Of a stretch of 64,000 bases of DNA, positions 42,816 to 52,502 are shown in pieces. Source of the DNA: Pseudomonas eucalypticola (GTDB taxonomy: Bacteria > Pseudomonadota > Gammaproteobacteria > Pseudomonadales > Pseudomonadaceae); the NCBI RefSeq assembly GCF_013374995.1, contig NZ_CP056030.1:2264501-2328500 (forward strand), written 5' to 3'. The notes below the pieces were generated by a model. That model had not been told where the DNA came from, searched no databases, and was given only the letters and a program-made list of their open reading frames with translations. The first letter of the stretch is position 1; each line of letters starts with the position of its first letter. Made by a program: the position numbers and the translations under genes.

Positions 42816-44192
42816 ATGAAAAAAACAGATTCTCTGCGCCGTTTCATCTCCCAGCACCGCCGCTACGAAGTCATCGCGTTGCTGTTCATCATGATGATCA
42901 TCAATCAGGGTGACCGCGCCACCCTGTCGGTGGCCGGGGCCAGCGTGTCCGCCGAGCTGGGCCTGAGCCATGGCGAAATGGGCTGGCTGTTCTCGGCGTT
43001 TGCCTGGGCCTACATGCTGCTGCAACTGCCCGGTGGCCTGGCCATCGACCGCTTCGGCAGCATCAAGGTGCTGGGCGTGGCAATCATCGTCTGGTCGCTG
43101 TTCACTGCCGCCATCGGCAGCGTTGCGCTGATGCCGGTAGGGGTGGCGTTCGTCGCGGTGTTCGCCTTGCGTTTCATGGTGGGCGTGGCCGAGGCGCCGT
43201 GCTTTCCGGCCAACAGCAAGATCGTCTCGCTGTGGTTCCCTACCGCCGAGCGTGGCACGGCCACGGCCATCTTCAACGCCTCGCAGTATTTCGCCGCAGT
43301 GGTGTTCACGCCCTTGCTGGCGTGGATTTCCACGCGCTGGGGCTGGCCGTGGATTTTCTACGTGATGGGCGTGGCCGGGGTGCTGATGGGCCTGGTGTTC
43401 ATCTGGCGCATCAAGACGCCGGTCGATCACCGCGCGCTGAGCCCCGAAGAGCTCGAGGTGATGCGCCAGGGCGGGGCTGGCCTGCAGGAGCAGCCAGCCA
43501 GCCAGGGCAAACAAGCGTGGCGCGCAACCTGGGCCAGTGCCAGGCAGCTGTTAGGGCAGCGCATGTTCCTGGGCATTTACCTGGCGCAGTTCTGCATCAG
43601 CACGCTGACGTTCTTCTTCCTCACCTGGTTTCCGGTGTACCTGGTGCAACAGCGCGGGCTGTCGATCCTCAACGCCGGCCTGCTGGCCGCGGTGCCGGCC
43701 ATCTTCGGCTTCATTGGCGGTATCAGCGGTGGCCTGGTGTCGGACTGGATGCTGCGCAAGGGACTGTCGCTGACCCTGGCGCGCAAGTTGCCGATCTTCA
43801 TCGGCATGGCGCTGTCGATGAGCATGATCCTGTGCAACTACGTGCAGACCGATGTGCTGGTGGTGCTGTGCATGGCCCTGGCGTTTTTCGGCAAGGGCAT
43901 GGGCGCCCTGGGCTGGGCGATCATCGCCGACGTCTCGCCCAAGCGCAGCGCCGGCATGAACGGCGCAATCTTCAACACCTTCGGCAGCGTGGCGGGCATC
44001 GTCACGCCGGTGGTGATCGGCTACATGGTGCAGTCCATGGGCTCGTTCAACGGCGCGGTGGTGTACGTGGCGCTCAACGCGGCGGGCGCGTTCGTCAGTT
44101 ACCTGTTTATCGTGGGTCCATTGCAGCGGCCCGATGAGCCAGCGCCCACCGCGCCGCCCGAGGAGGGGCTGCTGCCTGCGCCGGCCCGCTGA
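42816..44192 (+). CDS. MFS sugar-acid (anion:cation symporter) transporter
   Basis: 458 residues, about 12 membrane helices. ACS-family pattern: INQGDRATLSVAGASVSAELGLSHGEMGWLFSAFAWAYML near 26-65, GGLAIDRFGSIKVLG near 69-83 and RFMVGVAEAPCFPANSKIVSLWFPTAERGTA near 118-148, as in GudP/hexuronate-type carriers. Imports aldonates or aldarates with protons. Sits between the MR/MLE gene and the secreted MRJP protein, supporting a sugar-acid uptake role. Confidence 0.9.
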   Translation: MKKTDSLRRFISQHRRYEVIALLFIMMIINQGDRATLSVAGASVSAELGLSHGEMGWLFSAFAWAYMLLQLPGGLAIDRFGSIKVLGVAIIVWSLFTAAIGSVALMPVGVAFVAVFALRFMVGVAEAPCFPANSKIVSLWFPTAERGTATAIFNASQYFAAVVFTPLLAWISTRWGWPWIFYVMGVAGVLMGLVFIWRIKTPVDHRALSPEELEVMRQGGAGLQEQPASQGKQAWRATWASARQLLGQRMFLGIYLAQFCISTLTFFFLTWFPVYLVQQRGLSILNAGLLAAVPAIFGFIGGISGGLVSDWMLRKGLSLTLARKLPIFIGMALSMSMILCNYVQTDVLVVLCMALAFFGKGMGALGWAIIADVSPKRSAGMNGAIFNTFGSVAGIVTPVVIGYMVQSMGSFNGAVVYVALNAAGAFVSYLFIVGPLQRPDEPAPTAPPEEGLLPAPAR

Positions 44193-44226
44193 TTTCACGT
44201 TTCATCCCACAAGGAAAATAAAAAAG

Positions 44227-45405
44227 ATGCTGAATCGACGACATTTCTGCCGTAACGCTGTGCTGGCAGGGGGCGCCTTTGCCCTGGCTGGCAGCCCCCT
44301 GGCCCAGGCCGCCACCAAGCTGCACGCCGGCCAGCCGCTGACCGAGGTGGCCAGCCTGGACTGGCTGTGCAACGCGGTGGCACTGACCTCTGACGGGCGC
44401 CTGTTCGTGGGGTTGCCGCGCTGGCCAGGCTTCGAGCAAACCCCCTCGATTGCCGAAGTGCTTGCGGATGGCACGCTCAAGCCATTCCCGGGTGGGGACT
44501 GGAACGCCTGGGCACCGGGCAAGCCGGGGAAACAGGCGCTGGTGAAGATCAACACCATTCATATCTTCGACGACGACACCCTGTGGGCCATCGACCAGGG
44601 GGAGGATGCCGGCCCGAAGGGCATCAACCTGGCGCAGAAGATACTGCAGTTCGACACCAGGACCGGCAAGCTGCTGCGCAGCATCAGCCTGCCGGCCAGC
44701 GTGCTGCCTGCCGGTGGCAACCTCAATGACCTGCGCCTGGACGCCGGGCACGCCTACATCACCGATTCGGGCCTGGGTGCGATCATTGTCGTCAACCTGC
44801 GCACCGGTGCCTCGGCACGGCGCCTGGCGAAGCATCCTTCCACCAAGATGCTGCCCGAGCGCCGGCCCATCGGCGAGGATGGCCAGGTATTGCTGATGCC
44901 CGATGGCAGCGACCATCAGGTGCATTCCGACCCCATCGAGATCAGCCCCGACGGCAAGTGGTTGTACTACCAGGCCCTAAGCGGCCCGTTGTGGCGCGTG
45001 CCGACCGCTGGGCTGCGTGACACCCAGTTGTCGGAACAGGCGCTGGGCGAGCAGGTGGAGTTCGTCTACGACACCGGCCCGCTCACCGGCACCGGCATCG
45101 ACAGCGCCGGCAACCTGTACTTCTCCGAGTACGACAAGCCGCGCATCACCGTGTTGTCGCCCGATGGCGCGCTCAGGGTGGTGGCTGAAGATCCGCGCCT
45201 GTGGAACCCCGATGCCCTGTTCATCTCGCACCGCCGCGAGCTGTACATCCCGGTACCGCAGAGTGCACGCATGGCCGCCAACCGTGGGCCGGGCGGCGTC
45301 GACGCGCTGCAACGGCCCTTCAAGATCTTCAAGGTGCAACTGCCGACGACCCTGGGCAGCCGCGAGGCCGTGCCGGCGTTGACGGGCGCTGCGCTGCCAG
45401 GCTGA
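44227..45405 (+). CDS. Tat-exported MRJP/Yellow-type beta-propeller protein
   Basis: 392 residues, ATG after AAGGAAAATAAAAAAG. Tat signal LNRRHFCRNAVLAGGAFALAG, cleaved near AQA. The mature part follows the major-royal-jelly/Yellow pattern: LTSDGRLFVGLPRW near 50, LWAIDQGE near 118, HAYITDSGLGAIIVVNL near 179, DPIEISPDGKWLYYQALSG near 238, GNLYFSEYDKPRITVL near 295 and LWNPDALFI. Bacterial relatives are periplasmic six-bladed propellers; a lactonase-like role next to a sugar dehydrogenase is an inference. Closed by a hairpin. Confidence 0.85.
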   Translation: MLNRRHFCRNAVLAGGAFALAGSPLAQAATKLHAGQPLTEVASLDWLCNAVALTSDGRLFVGLPRWPGFEQTPSIAEVLADGTLKPFPGGDWNAWAPGKPGKQALVKINTIHIFDDDTLWAIDQGEDAGPKGINLAQKILQFDTRTGKLLRSISLPASVLPAGGNLNDLRLDAGHAYITDSGLGAIIVVNLRTGASARRLAKHPSTKMLPERRPIGEDGQVLLMPDGSDHQVHSDPIEISPDGKWLYYQALSGPLWRVPTAGLRDTQLSEQALGEQVEFVYDTGPLTGTGIDSAGNLYFSEYDKPRITVLSPDGALRVVAEDPRLWNPDALFISHRRELYIPVPQSARMAANRGPGGVDALQRPFKIFKVQLPTTLGSREAVPALTGAALPG

Positions 45406-45410
45406 ACCCC

Positions 45411-45437
45411 GGCGTGGCTGGGCCACGCCTTTCTTCT
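45411..45437 (+). terminator. Terminator after the MRJP gene
   Basis: GGCGTGG-CTGGG-CCACGCC (7-bp stem) is followed by TTTCTTCT. It may only attenuate, since the GlcG-like gene continues in the same direction. Confidence 0.6.
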
Positions 45438-45513
45438 ACGAACTGCCGCCCGTGCCCCTTGGCACGAGGCGGCGTGCTGCGCCCGTTTTCCATCCAACCA
45501 GAGAACAATACCC

Positions 45514-45993
45514 ATGAAAATCACTCTGCCTTTCGCTGCCTTGACCTTTGCCGCCCTGCTGCCAGCCCTAGCCAGCGCGCAGACCGCCGCCGTGGTCAAC
45601 CAACCCAACGTGACCACTGCCGCTGCCCTGCAACTGGCCGACCGGGCCACGCACATGGCGGCTGCGCAGCACATGAACATCTGCATCGCCGTGACCGACG
45701 CCGATGGCCACCTGCTGGCCTTCACTCGCATGCAGGGCGCCTACGCCGGTTGCGTCGAGGCCTCGATCGCCAAGGCCACCTCGGCGGCACGGTTTGCGAT
45801 CAACACCATCACCTTCTATGACCTGGCACGCAAAGAGAACCTGGCCATCGGCACCATCCCCGGGATCCTGCCGGCGGTGGCCGGGGTGGTGCTCAAGCAT
45901 GACGGCGCCGTGGTGGGGGCCGTGGGTGTCAGCGGTGCCACCGACCTGACCGAACAGAAACTGGCCGAAGACGTGGCTGCCACGTTCAACTGA
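45514..45993 (+). CDS. Exported GlcG/HbpS-family protein
   Basis: 159 residues: signal MKITLPFAALTFAALLPALASA, then a small alpha/beta domain. NICIAVTDADGHLLAFTRMQGA near 49-70 and IPGILPAVAGVVLKHDGAVVGAVGVSGATDLTEQKLAEDV near 113-152 are hallmark GlcG/HbpS blocks. The family binds heme, cobalamin or small molecules and often accompanies GMC or dehydrogenase operons. Periplasmic here. Likely accessory to the oxidation system. A 10-bp-stem hairpin (46006-46038) follows. Confidence 0.85.
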   Translation: MKITLPFAALTFAALLPALASAQTAAVVNQPNVTTAAALQLADRATHMAAAQHMNICIAVTDADGHLLAFTRMQGAYAGCVEASIAKATSAARFAINTITFYDLARKENLAIGTIPGILPAVAGVVLKHDGAVVGAVGVSGATDLTEQKLAEDVAATFN

Positions 45994-46055
45994 TGGGATG
46001 AATGGCCGTCGGGGCAGGGCGTGAACCGGCCCCGACGGACGTGAGGTAGACCCTT

Positions 46056-46930
46056 ATGACCTATTTGATCCAACCCACGCGCCTGCCCCCTGGCGTGGTC
46101 GTGGCGGGGCTGGCCGCGACTTGGCTGGCGGCGCTGTACGCGGGCTTCGTCCAACACAGCCTCGCGGACTTTGCGGCCTGGAGTGCCAGCGGCTGGGCGC
46201 TGCTGGCCTTGGGTTCGGCGCTGTGGCTCACGCCGCAGCAGTTTGTGCCGGGCTACCTGGTGTCGTTGTTGGCCTTCCTGATCGCCTGGCGGGTGGCGGC
46301 CATGAACGACGCCTGGCTGCTGATGGGCGTCGCCAGTGTGACGGCGGTTCTGTTGCTGCTGCAGTTCATCGACTGCGTGGCCGCGGACTGGAGGAGCCTG
46401 CGCGGCCAGTCCCAGGCGTGGCTGGGCACCCTGGCCTGGCAGGCCACGGTGGTGCGCTTGGGCTTCGGGCTGAACGAAATCGGCCACTCGACCGAGAAAA
46501 TCTTTGCCGGCATGGGCTCGTTCCACACCTTGGTGCACGGCTTCCAGGGGCTGGGGTTGGGCGCGTATGCCGGGGTGTTCGTGGTGATGGGCGGTCTGAT
46601 CGAGTTGGCCTCGGCGATCAGCGTCGGCCTGGGCCTGTTCGCCCGCCTGGGGCGGCAGTCAGCCTGGTGTATTTCCTGGTGGCCACTGTCGGTTTCGGCG
46701 GTGAATGGACGCGCGGCTATGCCTGGGCATCACCGGGTGGCGGCGGCTGGGAATACGTGATGATGTTGCTGGTGGTGTTCACCGGTGTGCTGATGACCGG
46801 CGCGGGGCGGTTTTCCATCGATGCCTGGCTGTTGCGCCAGAGCTGGCTGCCTGGTTGGGCGCAGGGGCTATGCACTAACGCTTACGGTAAACAAGTGGCG
46901 GACTACCTAACCACATCACGACACCGCTGA
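46056..46930 (+). pseudogene. DoxX-like membrane protein, frameshifted
   Basis: From the ATG the frame encodes a multi-helix membrane protein (LAATWLAALYAGF, LLALGSALWL, WQATVVRLGFGLNEIGHSTEKIFAGMGSFHTLVHGF, GGLIELASAISVGLGLFARLG) and then runs into unrelated residues. The +1 frame continues correctly with AAVSLVYFLVATVGFGGEWTRGYAW and helix WEYVMMLLVVFTGVLMTGAGRFSIDAWLL to a stop at 46930. One G missing from the GGGG run at 46649-46652 would restore a 291-residue protein. Either a true frameshift or a sequencing error. Confidence 0.78.
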
Positions 46931-47660
46931 GGACGGCAATCACTCGACGCGCCCAGCCACCCCTACCCCCGGCAATTGCTGGCTGCCGCCTTTGCGTCCG
47001 GCACGCCGGCACCGGTCGCGCTGGCCGATGTTCGAAAGTCCAGACTCTGAAGCATCTGAACCCACCTACGTAAGGGAGTCTCGTGATGGCATAGTTTTAA
47101 GCAATCTCGGGTGAAGCCTTGTATGTGATCATCGAGGCCCTCATCTAAACACAAGGTAAGGGGCACCCACGGTTAACTGACTGGCTGATGGTCGACGTAG
47201 TGTAAGTACTATACACGTGGGGCGCGGGGCAGGATTTGGTCAGTGGTCAACGGTTTATAAAAGGTTTCGAGTCTGGCATAGTCGGGGCTACTTTCATCAG
47301 GCGTCTAAGCGCATAACATTTCTTATTTGTAGTTTGGATGCGCATGCGCTCCTTGAGGTGCTCAGGACTTCCTATGGATGTTGTAGGGTTTCTGCTGAGA
47401 GCACTCCCTCTCAAGAAATAATTTCGCTCTGCCGAAATGTCAATGCATGGGTTATGCGAATGGTTAGTTATAAATCAAGCTAAATTTTTATTTCTTATAC
47501 AAGAAGGTTGATGTGGGGGCTATGGATGGGGTGGCGGCTTTAGGAAAGGCTGGTTTTTTATGGTTGGATTGTCAATGGTTGCTCATATGTCGAGCACCGT
47601 TTTTTTTTTGATAGGTCGCCAAGTACTTGAGGAGCCTGGCGACCGCTCATCTTCAGGCTT
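46931..47660. other. 730-base interval without a clear gene
   Basis: GC-rich at first, then AT-rich from about 47.2 kb. An 88-codon plus-strand frame at 47217 has no ribosome site or family. A hairpin GGTCGCCA...TGGCGACC at 47614-47644 follows the NCS1 permease stop on the minus strand, lacking a downstream T run in that direction. Confidence 0.4.
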
Positions 47661-49073
47661 TTAAATTCCTGTGTTTTTAAGGTTCGCCATGCTGGTGGTG
47701 GGTAAGTGGGTTCCGTCAAAAGGTGTCAGATGCAATCTCTTGCTGCGGTTCATGAAGTAATATAGTGCGCCGGGGATTATCAGTGCGGGCAGCCAGGAAA
47801 TGTCGGTGCCAATGATTTTATCAATCGGCCCCTTGTAGAAGGATAGCTCCATGAACGGAATTTGCACGATTACAGTTATTGCGTAAATAAACAACGTGTT
47901 CCAGTTTATTTTTCCGTAAATTCCTTCGCTGTCGTACATCGCGGGTACGCTATAACGACCTTTGCGAATTAGGTAGTAGTCTACTAGGTTGATTGCGCTC
48001 CAAGGTACTAGTACATAAACCTGTGCGATGAGTATGTCGCTGAAATAGGCGTTGAAATTGTATTGGGCCGCAATTGCAATTACGGTTACAATGATTGCGA
48101 CGACAGCCATAATTGAGAATTTGGTCAGTAGGCTGATCCGTGATGTGCCATTGAAACCGGTAAAAATAGTTACGGTGGACATGTAGGAGCTATATAGATT
48201 CATTACGTTCCATTCTAGAACTCCGATGATAATCACATAATAGGCCAAGCTTTCATAGCCTGGGAAGAGTTTGGCGATTGCGCTGCCGGGATCGGTTGTC
48301 ACATCTATTGCAGAGGCAGCCATTACAGCTCCCAAGAGCATAAGTATTGTGGAGCCTACGACAATTCCGAGATAGCTGTACCAAAAAGTAGAACGCGTAG
48401 ATATAGAAGATGGCAGGTATCGGGAGTAGTCTGCCACATATGGACCGAACCCTAACGTCCAGGATGCGGCTTGCGTTACTACTAGACAGAATGTAGCAAA
48501 TTTGAAGGTGCTTCCTGACAGCAGCCAAACCCCTTCAGGCAACCCATGTTTCAGAATGGCATATGCCGCCAGCGTGAAAATAATGCTCGATATGGCACTC
48601 ATCCACGCGCCAATTCGATGTATCAATTCATAGCCAACGAAGCCGACTATTAGCGTTAACGCACCAAACAGGATGATCGCATTGTTGTCCGATACGGGTA
48701 CCACCGCCTTGATGGAATCCCGCATCACCACACCATTAGCAGCTGTGAAAAGAATGTAGGCGATTACTACAATTGCCAATGGCACGCCGGCACCGATAAC
48801 TCCGAACTGCGCACGACTTTGGATCATTTGAGGGATCCCGAGATGTGGGCCTTGAGCGGAGTGCGCTGCCATAAAAATAGATCCAATCAAATTACCTATG
48901 ATTAGGCCAATGAATGTCCAGCCAAGATTTAAGCCTGCAACAATACCTAGTGCCCCGATTACCATGGTGGTTACTTGCATGTTAGCACTGCACCAGACGG
49001 TGAACAGTCTCTTGACCGAGCCATAGCGTTCATTCTCTGGAATGAACTCGACGCTTCTATTTTCGATTTCCAT
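47661..49073 (-). CDS. NCS1-family purine/cytosine-type permease
   Basis: 470 residues from ATG (MEIENRSVEFIPENERYGSVKRLF); a GTG four codons upstream is possible. About 12 membrane helices. NCS1 markers: the N-terminal ERYG motif, then FTVWCSANMQVTTMVIGALGIVAGLNLGWTF, RAQFGVIGAGVPLAIVV near 90, QAASWTLGFGPYVADYSRYLP near 205 and NLVDYYLIRKGRY near 370. Imports nucleobases, allantoin or related compounds with sodium or protons; no matching catabolic genes adjoin, so the substrate is open. AT-rich codon use differs from flanking GC-rich genes. Confidence 0.9.
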   Translation of the reverse strand: MEIENRSVEFIPENERYGSVKRLFTVWCSANMQVTTMVIGALGIVAGLNLGWTFIGLIIGNLIGSIFMAAHSAQGPHLGIPQMIQSRAQFGVIGAGVPLAIVVIAYILFTAANGVVMRDSIKAVVPVSDNNAIILFGALTLIVGFVGYELIHRIGAWMSAISSIIFTLAAYAILKHGLPEGVWLLSGSTFKFATFCLVVTQAASWTLGFGPYVADYSRYLPSSISTRSTFWYSYLGIVVGSTILMLLGAVMAASAIDVTTDPGSAIAKLFPGYESLAYYVIIIGVLEWNVMNLYSSYMSTVTIFTGFNGTSRISLLTKFSIMAVVAIIVTVIAIAAQYNFNAYFSDILIAQVYVLVPWSAINLVDYYLIRKGRYSVPAMYDSEGIYGKINWNTLFIYAITVIVQIPFMELSFYKGPIDKIIGTDISWLPALIIPGALYYFMNRSKRLHLTPFDGTHLPTTSMANLKNTGI

Positions 49074-49790
49074 CTGCTTATGCACCTCGCCAAGGATATT
49101 GTGGGTTTTAGATTTTTGGCAGTGTCAAATTGATAAGGCATTGCTAGCTATAAACGGACTAGTCTTTTTCGTTCATGGGGGTGAGCCCCGAGACGTGTTT
49201 TGGCAGTGCGCTAGGCGAAGCGATCATGCCTGGCCCCTGCGTATTCATGGTTGAACACCTAGGCGCCCCATTTCGGCACCTATCAATACCACCGGTGGTC
49301 TGGTCAACCTGCCGGTCACTCATCCTATGAATTTTCGCGATTATTTTGTCGAAAACTGGTAAGCAAAAACTAAGGTAAGTCGCGGTAGACGTCTATATAC
49401 CTGGGGATATAGGCCGGAGCAATCTGCTCGCCCAGGAATAGGTGGAGCGCGTCTCAATTGAGGAAGAAAGAGAGGGCAGTGGGCTATGATGGCGAGGCGT
49501 TGCAGATTTTCGGAGGAGGGCGTGGCGGTGACGTCGATCTGTTCATCCTAATCCACGGCAGGTGGCAGCCCCGCGTCGGCGACCGCCTAATGCTCTATGG
49601 AGTGACCTGGGCCTTTGTTCGGGTACCGCATGGTGAAGCACTACGGAATTGGTTCTCGTTGAGGTACGACTGTTCAAGAGCTCTGCTCGATTGCTGGACG
49701 TTAATCACCTGTAGTTACTCAGGACAATGTGGAAAGGACCAGGCGCTCAAGTGCTCCAAACTGGAACGCCTAGCCTCATTCATCCTGGCT
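49074..49790. other. 717-base interval with a possible C-terminal gene scrap
   Basis: No full gene. A short plus-strand frame ending at 49362 reads APINTTGGLVNLPVTHPMN then FRDYFVENW and a stop; it may be the tail of a lost gene but is not identified. The remainder shows no protein-like frame except one antisense to the porin. Confidence 0.35.
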
Positions 49791-51119
49791 TCAGAATTGC
49801 GATTGAACCTGCAGGCCCACCACCACGGCATTGTCCACTTCACGCACGCCATCAGGATTTTTGATGTACTGCAAGCTCGGCATCACGTTCAACCACCGGG
49901 TGGCCTGGACGCCGTAGTTCAGCTCGGCCACATATTCGGAATGCTGCTCAGGCACGTACCCGGCATCGTCGTAGCTCAGGCCGCTTTGCGCGTTGGCTGT
50001 CCTGGCGTTGCGCAGGAACAGCGAACTGGCATGCACACGGGCGACCCCCAGGCCCAGGGTGTCGGTAGGTCGGGCATCGAACGGGCCTTTGTAGACCAGC
50101 GCAAGCTTCTGGTAGCTGTCTACCGCCGTGGTGGCGCGGTCCTGGAAGGTGGCGCTGGCGTACAGGGTCAGGCCGCGGTTGGCATCGCCGTTGACCGAGG
50201 TCAGTTGTTGCTTGCCCACCAGCCACATGCCATGGCGGCTGTCGACGCTGCGGTAGTCGTTGCCCGTGAGCGCCGCCGGTTGGTTGTCGGCGTCCTTGTA
50301 GACGTGCGGCGCATTCACGTTGCTATGGTAGTAGCCCAGGCGGTATTCGCCGGGCAGTTGGTTGACGCTAGGCGTCCACACCAACTCCACCGGTACGAAA
50401 GTGCCCTGAGTGCCGGCCCCGTTCAGCTTGAAGCCGTTGTCGTTCTCAAGGGTGGAGGGATTGACGTTGAAGGCGCCGATCTGGGTATAGACCGAGTCGC
50501 TCAAACGGTAGCGCACGCGAGCCGCCCATTGGCTGATGGGGCCGTTGTAGATGCTGTTGACGTAGTTGCCCGGCTGCGAGCCGCAGAACGCCAGGTTCTG
50601 GAACAGGCAGTCTTCCACGGCAAAGTCGTCGCTGACCGCGAAGCGGCCGGCCTTGAGGTTGATACGGTCATCGAACCAGCCCTTGCTCAGCCACAGCTCG
50701 CTCAGGCGGCTGACGCTGCCGCGACCCTGGATTTCCTGGGTCGAACCCAGGCCCGTGGCCCGCGGATCACTGATTTTTTCGTTGAGGTTGTCGCCGTTGC
50801 GGTTGGTGATCGACACGCTGAAGGCGGCGTCCTCCCAGCCCAGCAGTTTCTGCAGGTCGATGTCGGCGCCCAGGTTGAACTGGTCGGCGTAGCGGGTCAC
50901 GTGGTTGTGCTTCTGATAACCGCCGCGCAGGTTGGACGCTGATTCGCCGGTGTAGCCCATCTTGAGGTCGATGCCGCGCTTGAGCCAGTCAGTGCGCAGG
51001 CCGCCCCAGTCGCCGGTCATCCACGGCGAGTCGACGGCGAAGGCATCAGCGGCCTGGGCGCCGCTGGCGCACAGGGCCAGGGCGAGCAGCGCGGCGGGGC
51101 GCAAGGGGAGTGGGTGCAT
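49791..51119 (-). CDS. oprB: OprB-type carbohydrate porin
   Basis: 442 residues. Signal to about AQA (residue 23), then SPWMTGDWGGLRTDWLKRGIDLKMGYTGE, the OprB N-terminal signature, LSELWLSKGWFDDRINLKAGRFAVSDDF near 146-175, and a C-terminal strand VDNAVVVGLQVQSQF ending in Phe. A 16-strand outer-membrane channel for sugars. Last gene of dehydrogenase operon 2, 57 bases after the cytochrome gene, which suggests the porin feeds the enzyme. Confidence 0.93.
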   Translation of the reverse strand: MHPLPLRPAALLALALCASGAQAADAFAVDSPWMTGDWGGLRTDWLKRGIDLKMGYTGESASNLRGGYQKHNHVTRYADQFNLGADIDLQKLLGWEDAAFSVSITNRNGDNLNEKISDPRATGLGSTQEIQGRGSVSRLSELWLSKGWFDDRINLKAGRFAVSDDFAVEDCLFQNLAFCGSQPGNYVNSIYNGPISQWAARVRYRLSDSVYTQIGAFNVNPSTLENDNGFKLNGAGTQGTFVPVELVWTPSVNQLPGEYRLGYYHSNVNAPHVYKDADNQPAALTGNDYRSVDSRHGMWLVGKQQLTSVNGDANRGLTLYASATFQDRATTAVDSYQKLALVYKGPFDARPTDTLGLGVARVHASSLFLRNARTANAQSGLSYDDAGYVPEQHSEYVAELNYGVQATRWLNVMPSLQYIKNPDGVREVDNAVVVGLQVQSQF

Positions 51120-51176
51120 AGTCAGTCATTCCTTTTGGGGGCGCGGCCGGGTCAGTCCCGGCCGCTGTTGTTATTG

Positions 51177-52502
51177 TCAGGGTGCGGCCTGGCCCAGTTG
51201 GCCGGGCAGCTTGAGGTCCTTGCGGGTGTCGGCGACCTGCGCGGCGGTGACCGCCGGCGCGGCGTTGCCCCAGCTGTTGCGGATGTAGGTCAGCGCGGCG
51301 GCCACCTGCTCGTCCGAGAGCTTCCAGGCAAAGCTGGGCATGGCGCCGCTGGTGGGGTTGTCGAGGGTGACGGCGCTGCGGCCGCCTTCCAGCACCGTGG
51401 TCATCAGGCTCTGGGCGTTCTCGGCCTGGATGCCGGGGTTGTTGCCTAGGCCTGCGGCCAGCTGGTTGATGCCCTTGCCGTCGCTGTTGTGGCAGGCGGC
51501 GCAGTTGGCCGAGTAGACGTTGGCGCCACGTTGCATGACCGGCTCGGTGGCGGCCAGCGGCTGCGGCTTGCTGCGCTCGGAGCCCGGCAGGCTTTGCAGG
51601 TAGGCGGCGATGGCCAGCAGGTCTTCGTCGCTCATGTGCTGGGTGGAGTTGGTCACAGCTTCCGCCATGGGTCCGGAGGCCACGGCGATGTCGTTGCTGC
51701 CGGTCTTGAGGTACTGAACCACCTGCGCCGGCGTCCAGACGCCGATGCCCACGTGGCGGTTGCCGGTGATCTCCGGCGCGTGCCAGCCCTCCAGTTCACC
51801 GCCTTGCAGGAAGGCGCCGCCCTTGTCGCCGCCCAGGAAGTTCTTGGCGGTGTGGCAGGCTGCGCAGTGGCCCAGGCCCTGCACCAGGTAGGCGCCGCGA
51901 TTGATCTGCGCGCTGGCATCAGCCACCGGCACGAACGGCGTCTTGTCGAAGAACAGCAGGTTCCAGCCCATCATCATCAGGCGGATGTTGAAGGGGAAGG
52001 GCAGCTGGTTGGAGACCACTTTGTTGTCCACGGCCGGCACGGTCTGCATATAGGCCCACAGGTCGTGCATGTCCTGGTCATTGACCTTCACGTAGGCGTT
52101 GTAGGGCATTGCCGGGTACAGGTTCTCGCCGTGCTTGCCCTTGCCTTCACGCACCGCGCGGGTGAACTCAGCCTCGGTCCAGCTGCCGATGCCGGTGGCC
52201 TTGTCCGACGTGATGTTGCTGGCCAGCAGTTTGCCGAACGGCGTCTGCAGGGCATAGCCGCCGGCGAACGGTTTGCCGCCGTGCGGGTCGGTGTGGCAGG
52301 CCGCGCAGTCACCGGCGATGGCCACGTAGCGGCCACGCGTCACGGCTGGGTCTTCCACGGTGAGGGGGGCCTTGACGCCTTGGGCGCTGTCGGTCTGCTG
52401 GCCCGGCGCGACCAGGGTCTGCGCCGCAAACACCAGGCCGACCACGCCGCCCAGTGCCAGGCCGCCGAGGGCCATGCTGGCCAATTTATGACGCCGACTC
52501 AT
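51177..52502 (-). CDS. Triheme cytochrome c subunit of membrane sugar dehydrogenase (copy 2)
   Basis: 441 residues; start overlaps the GMC stop (ATGA). Signal or anchor SMALGGLALGGVVGLVFAA, three heme sites CAACH near 71, CAACH near 215 and CAACH near 335 with YPAMPY and MPSF Met regions. Same architecture and many identical blocks as copy 1 (YNAYVKxND, MGWNLLFFD, FAWKLSD). It transfers electrons to the quinone pool. Confidence 0.93.
   Translation of the reverse strand: MSRRHKLASMALGGLALGGVVGLVFAAQTLVAPGQQTDSAQGVKAPLTVEDPAVTRGRYVAIAGDCAACHTDPHGGKPFAGGYALQTPFGKLLASNITSDKATGIGSWTEAEFTRAVREGKGKHGENLYPAMPYNAYVKVNDQDMHDLWAYMQTVPAVDNKVVSNQLPFPFNIRLMMMGWNLLFFDKTPFVPVADASAQINRGAYLVQGLGHCAACHTAKNFLGGDKGGAFLQGGELEGWHAPEITGNRHVGIGVWTPAQVVQYLKTGSNDIAVASGPMAEAVTNSTQHMSDEDLLAIAAYLQSLPGSERSKPQPLAATEPVMQRGANVYSANCAACHNSDGKGINQLAAGLGNNPGIQAENAQSLMTTVLEGGRSAVTLDNPTSGAMPSFAWKLSDEQVAAALTYIRNSWGNAAPAVTAAQVADTRKDLKLPGQLGQAAP

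Noticed and set aside
41589..43514. 641-codon open frame on the minus strand
   Set aside because: Antisense to the MR/MLE and MFS genes, His/Gln/Arg-rich, no ribosome site.
47590..47644. T10 run plus hairpin as terminator of the NCS1 gene
   Set aside because: The T run precedes the hairpin on the plus strand and would be an A run after it in the minus-strand transcript, so it is the wrong way round.
49458..50942. 494-codon open frame on the plus strand
   Set aside because: Antisense to the OprB porin, whose reading has signal peptide, porin motifs and terminal Phe.
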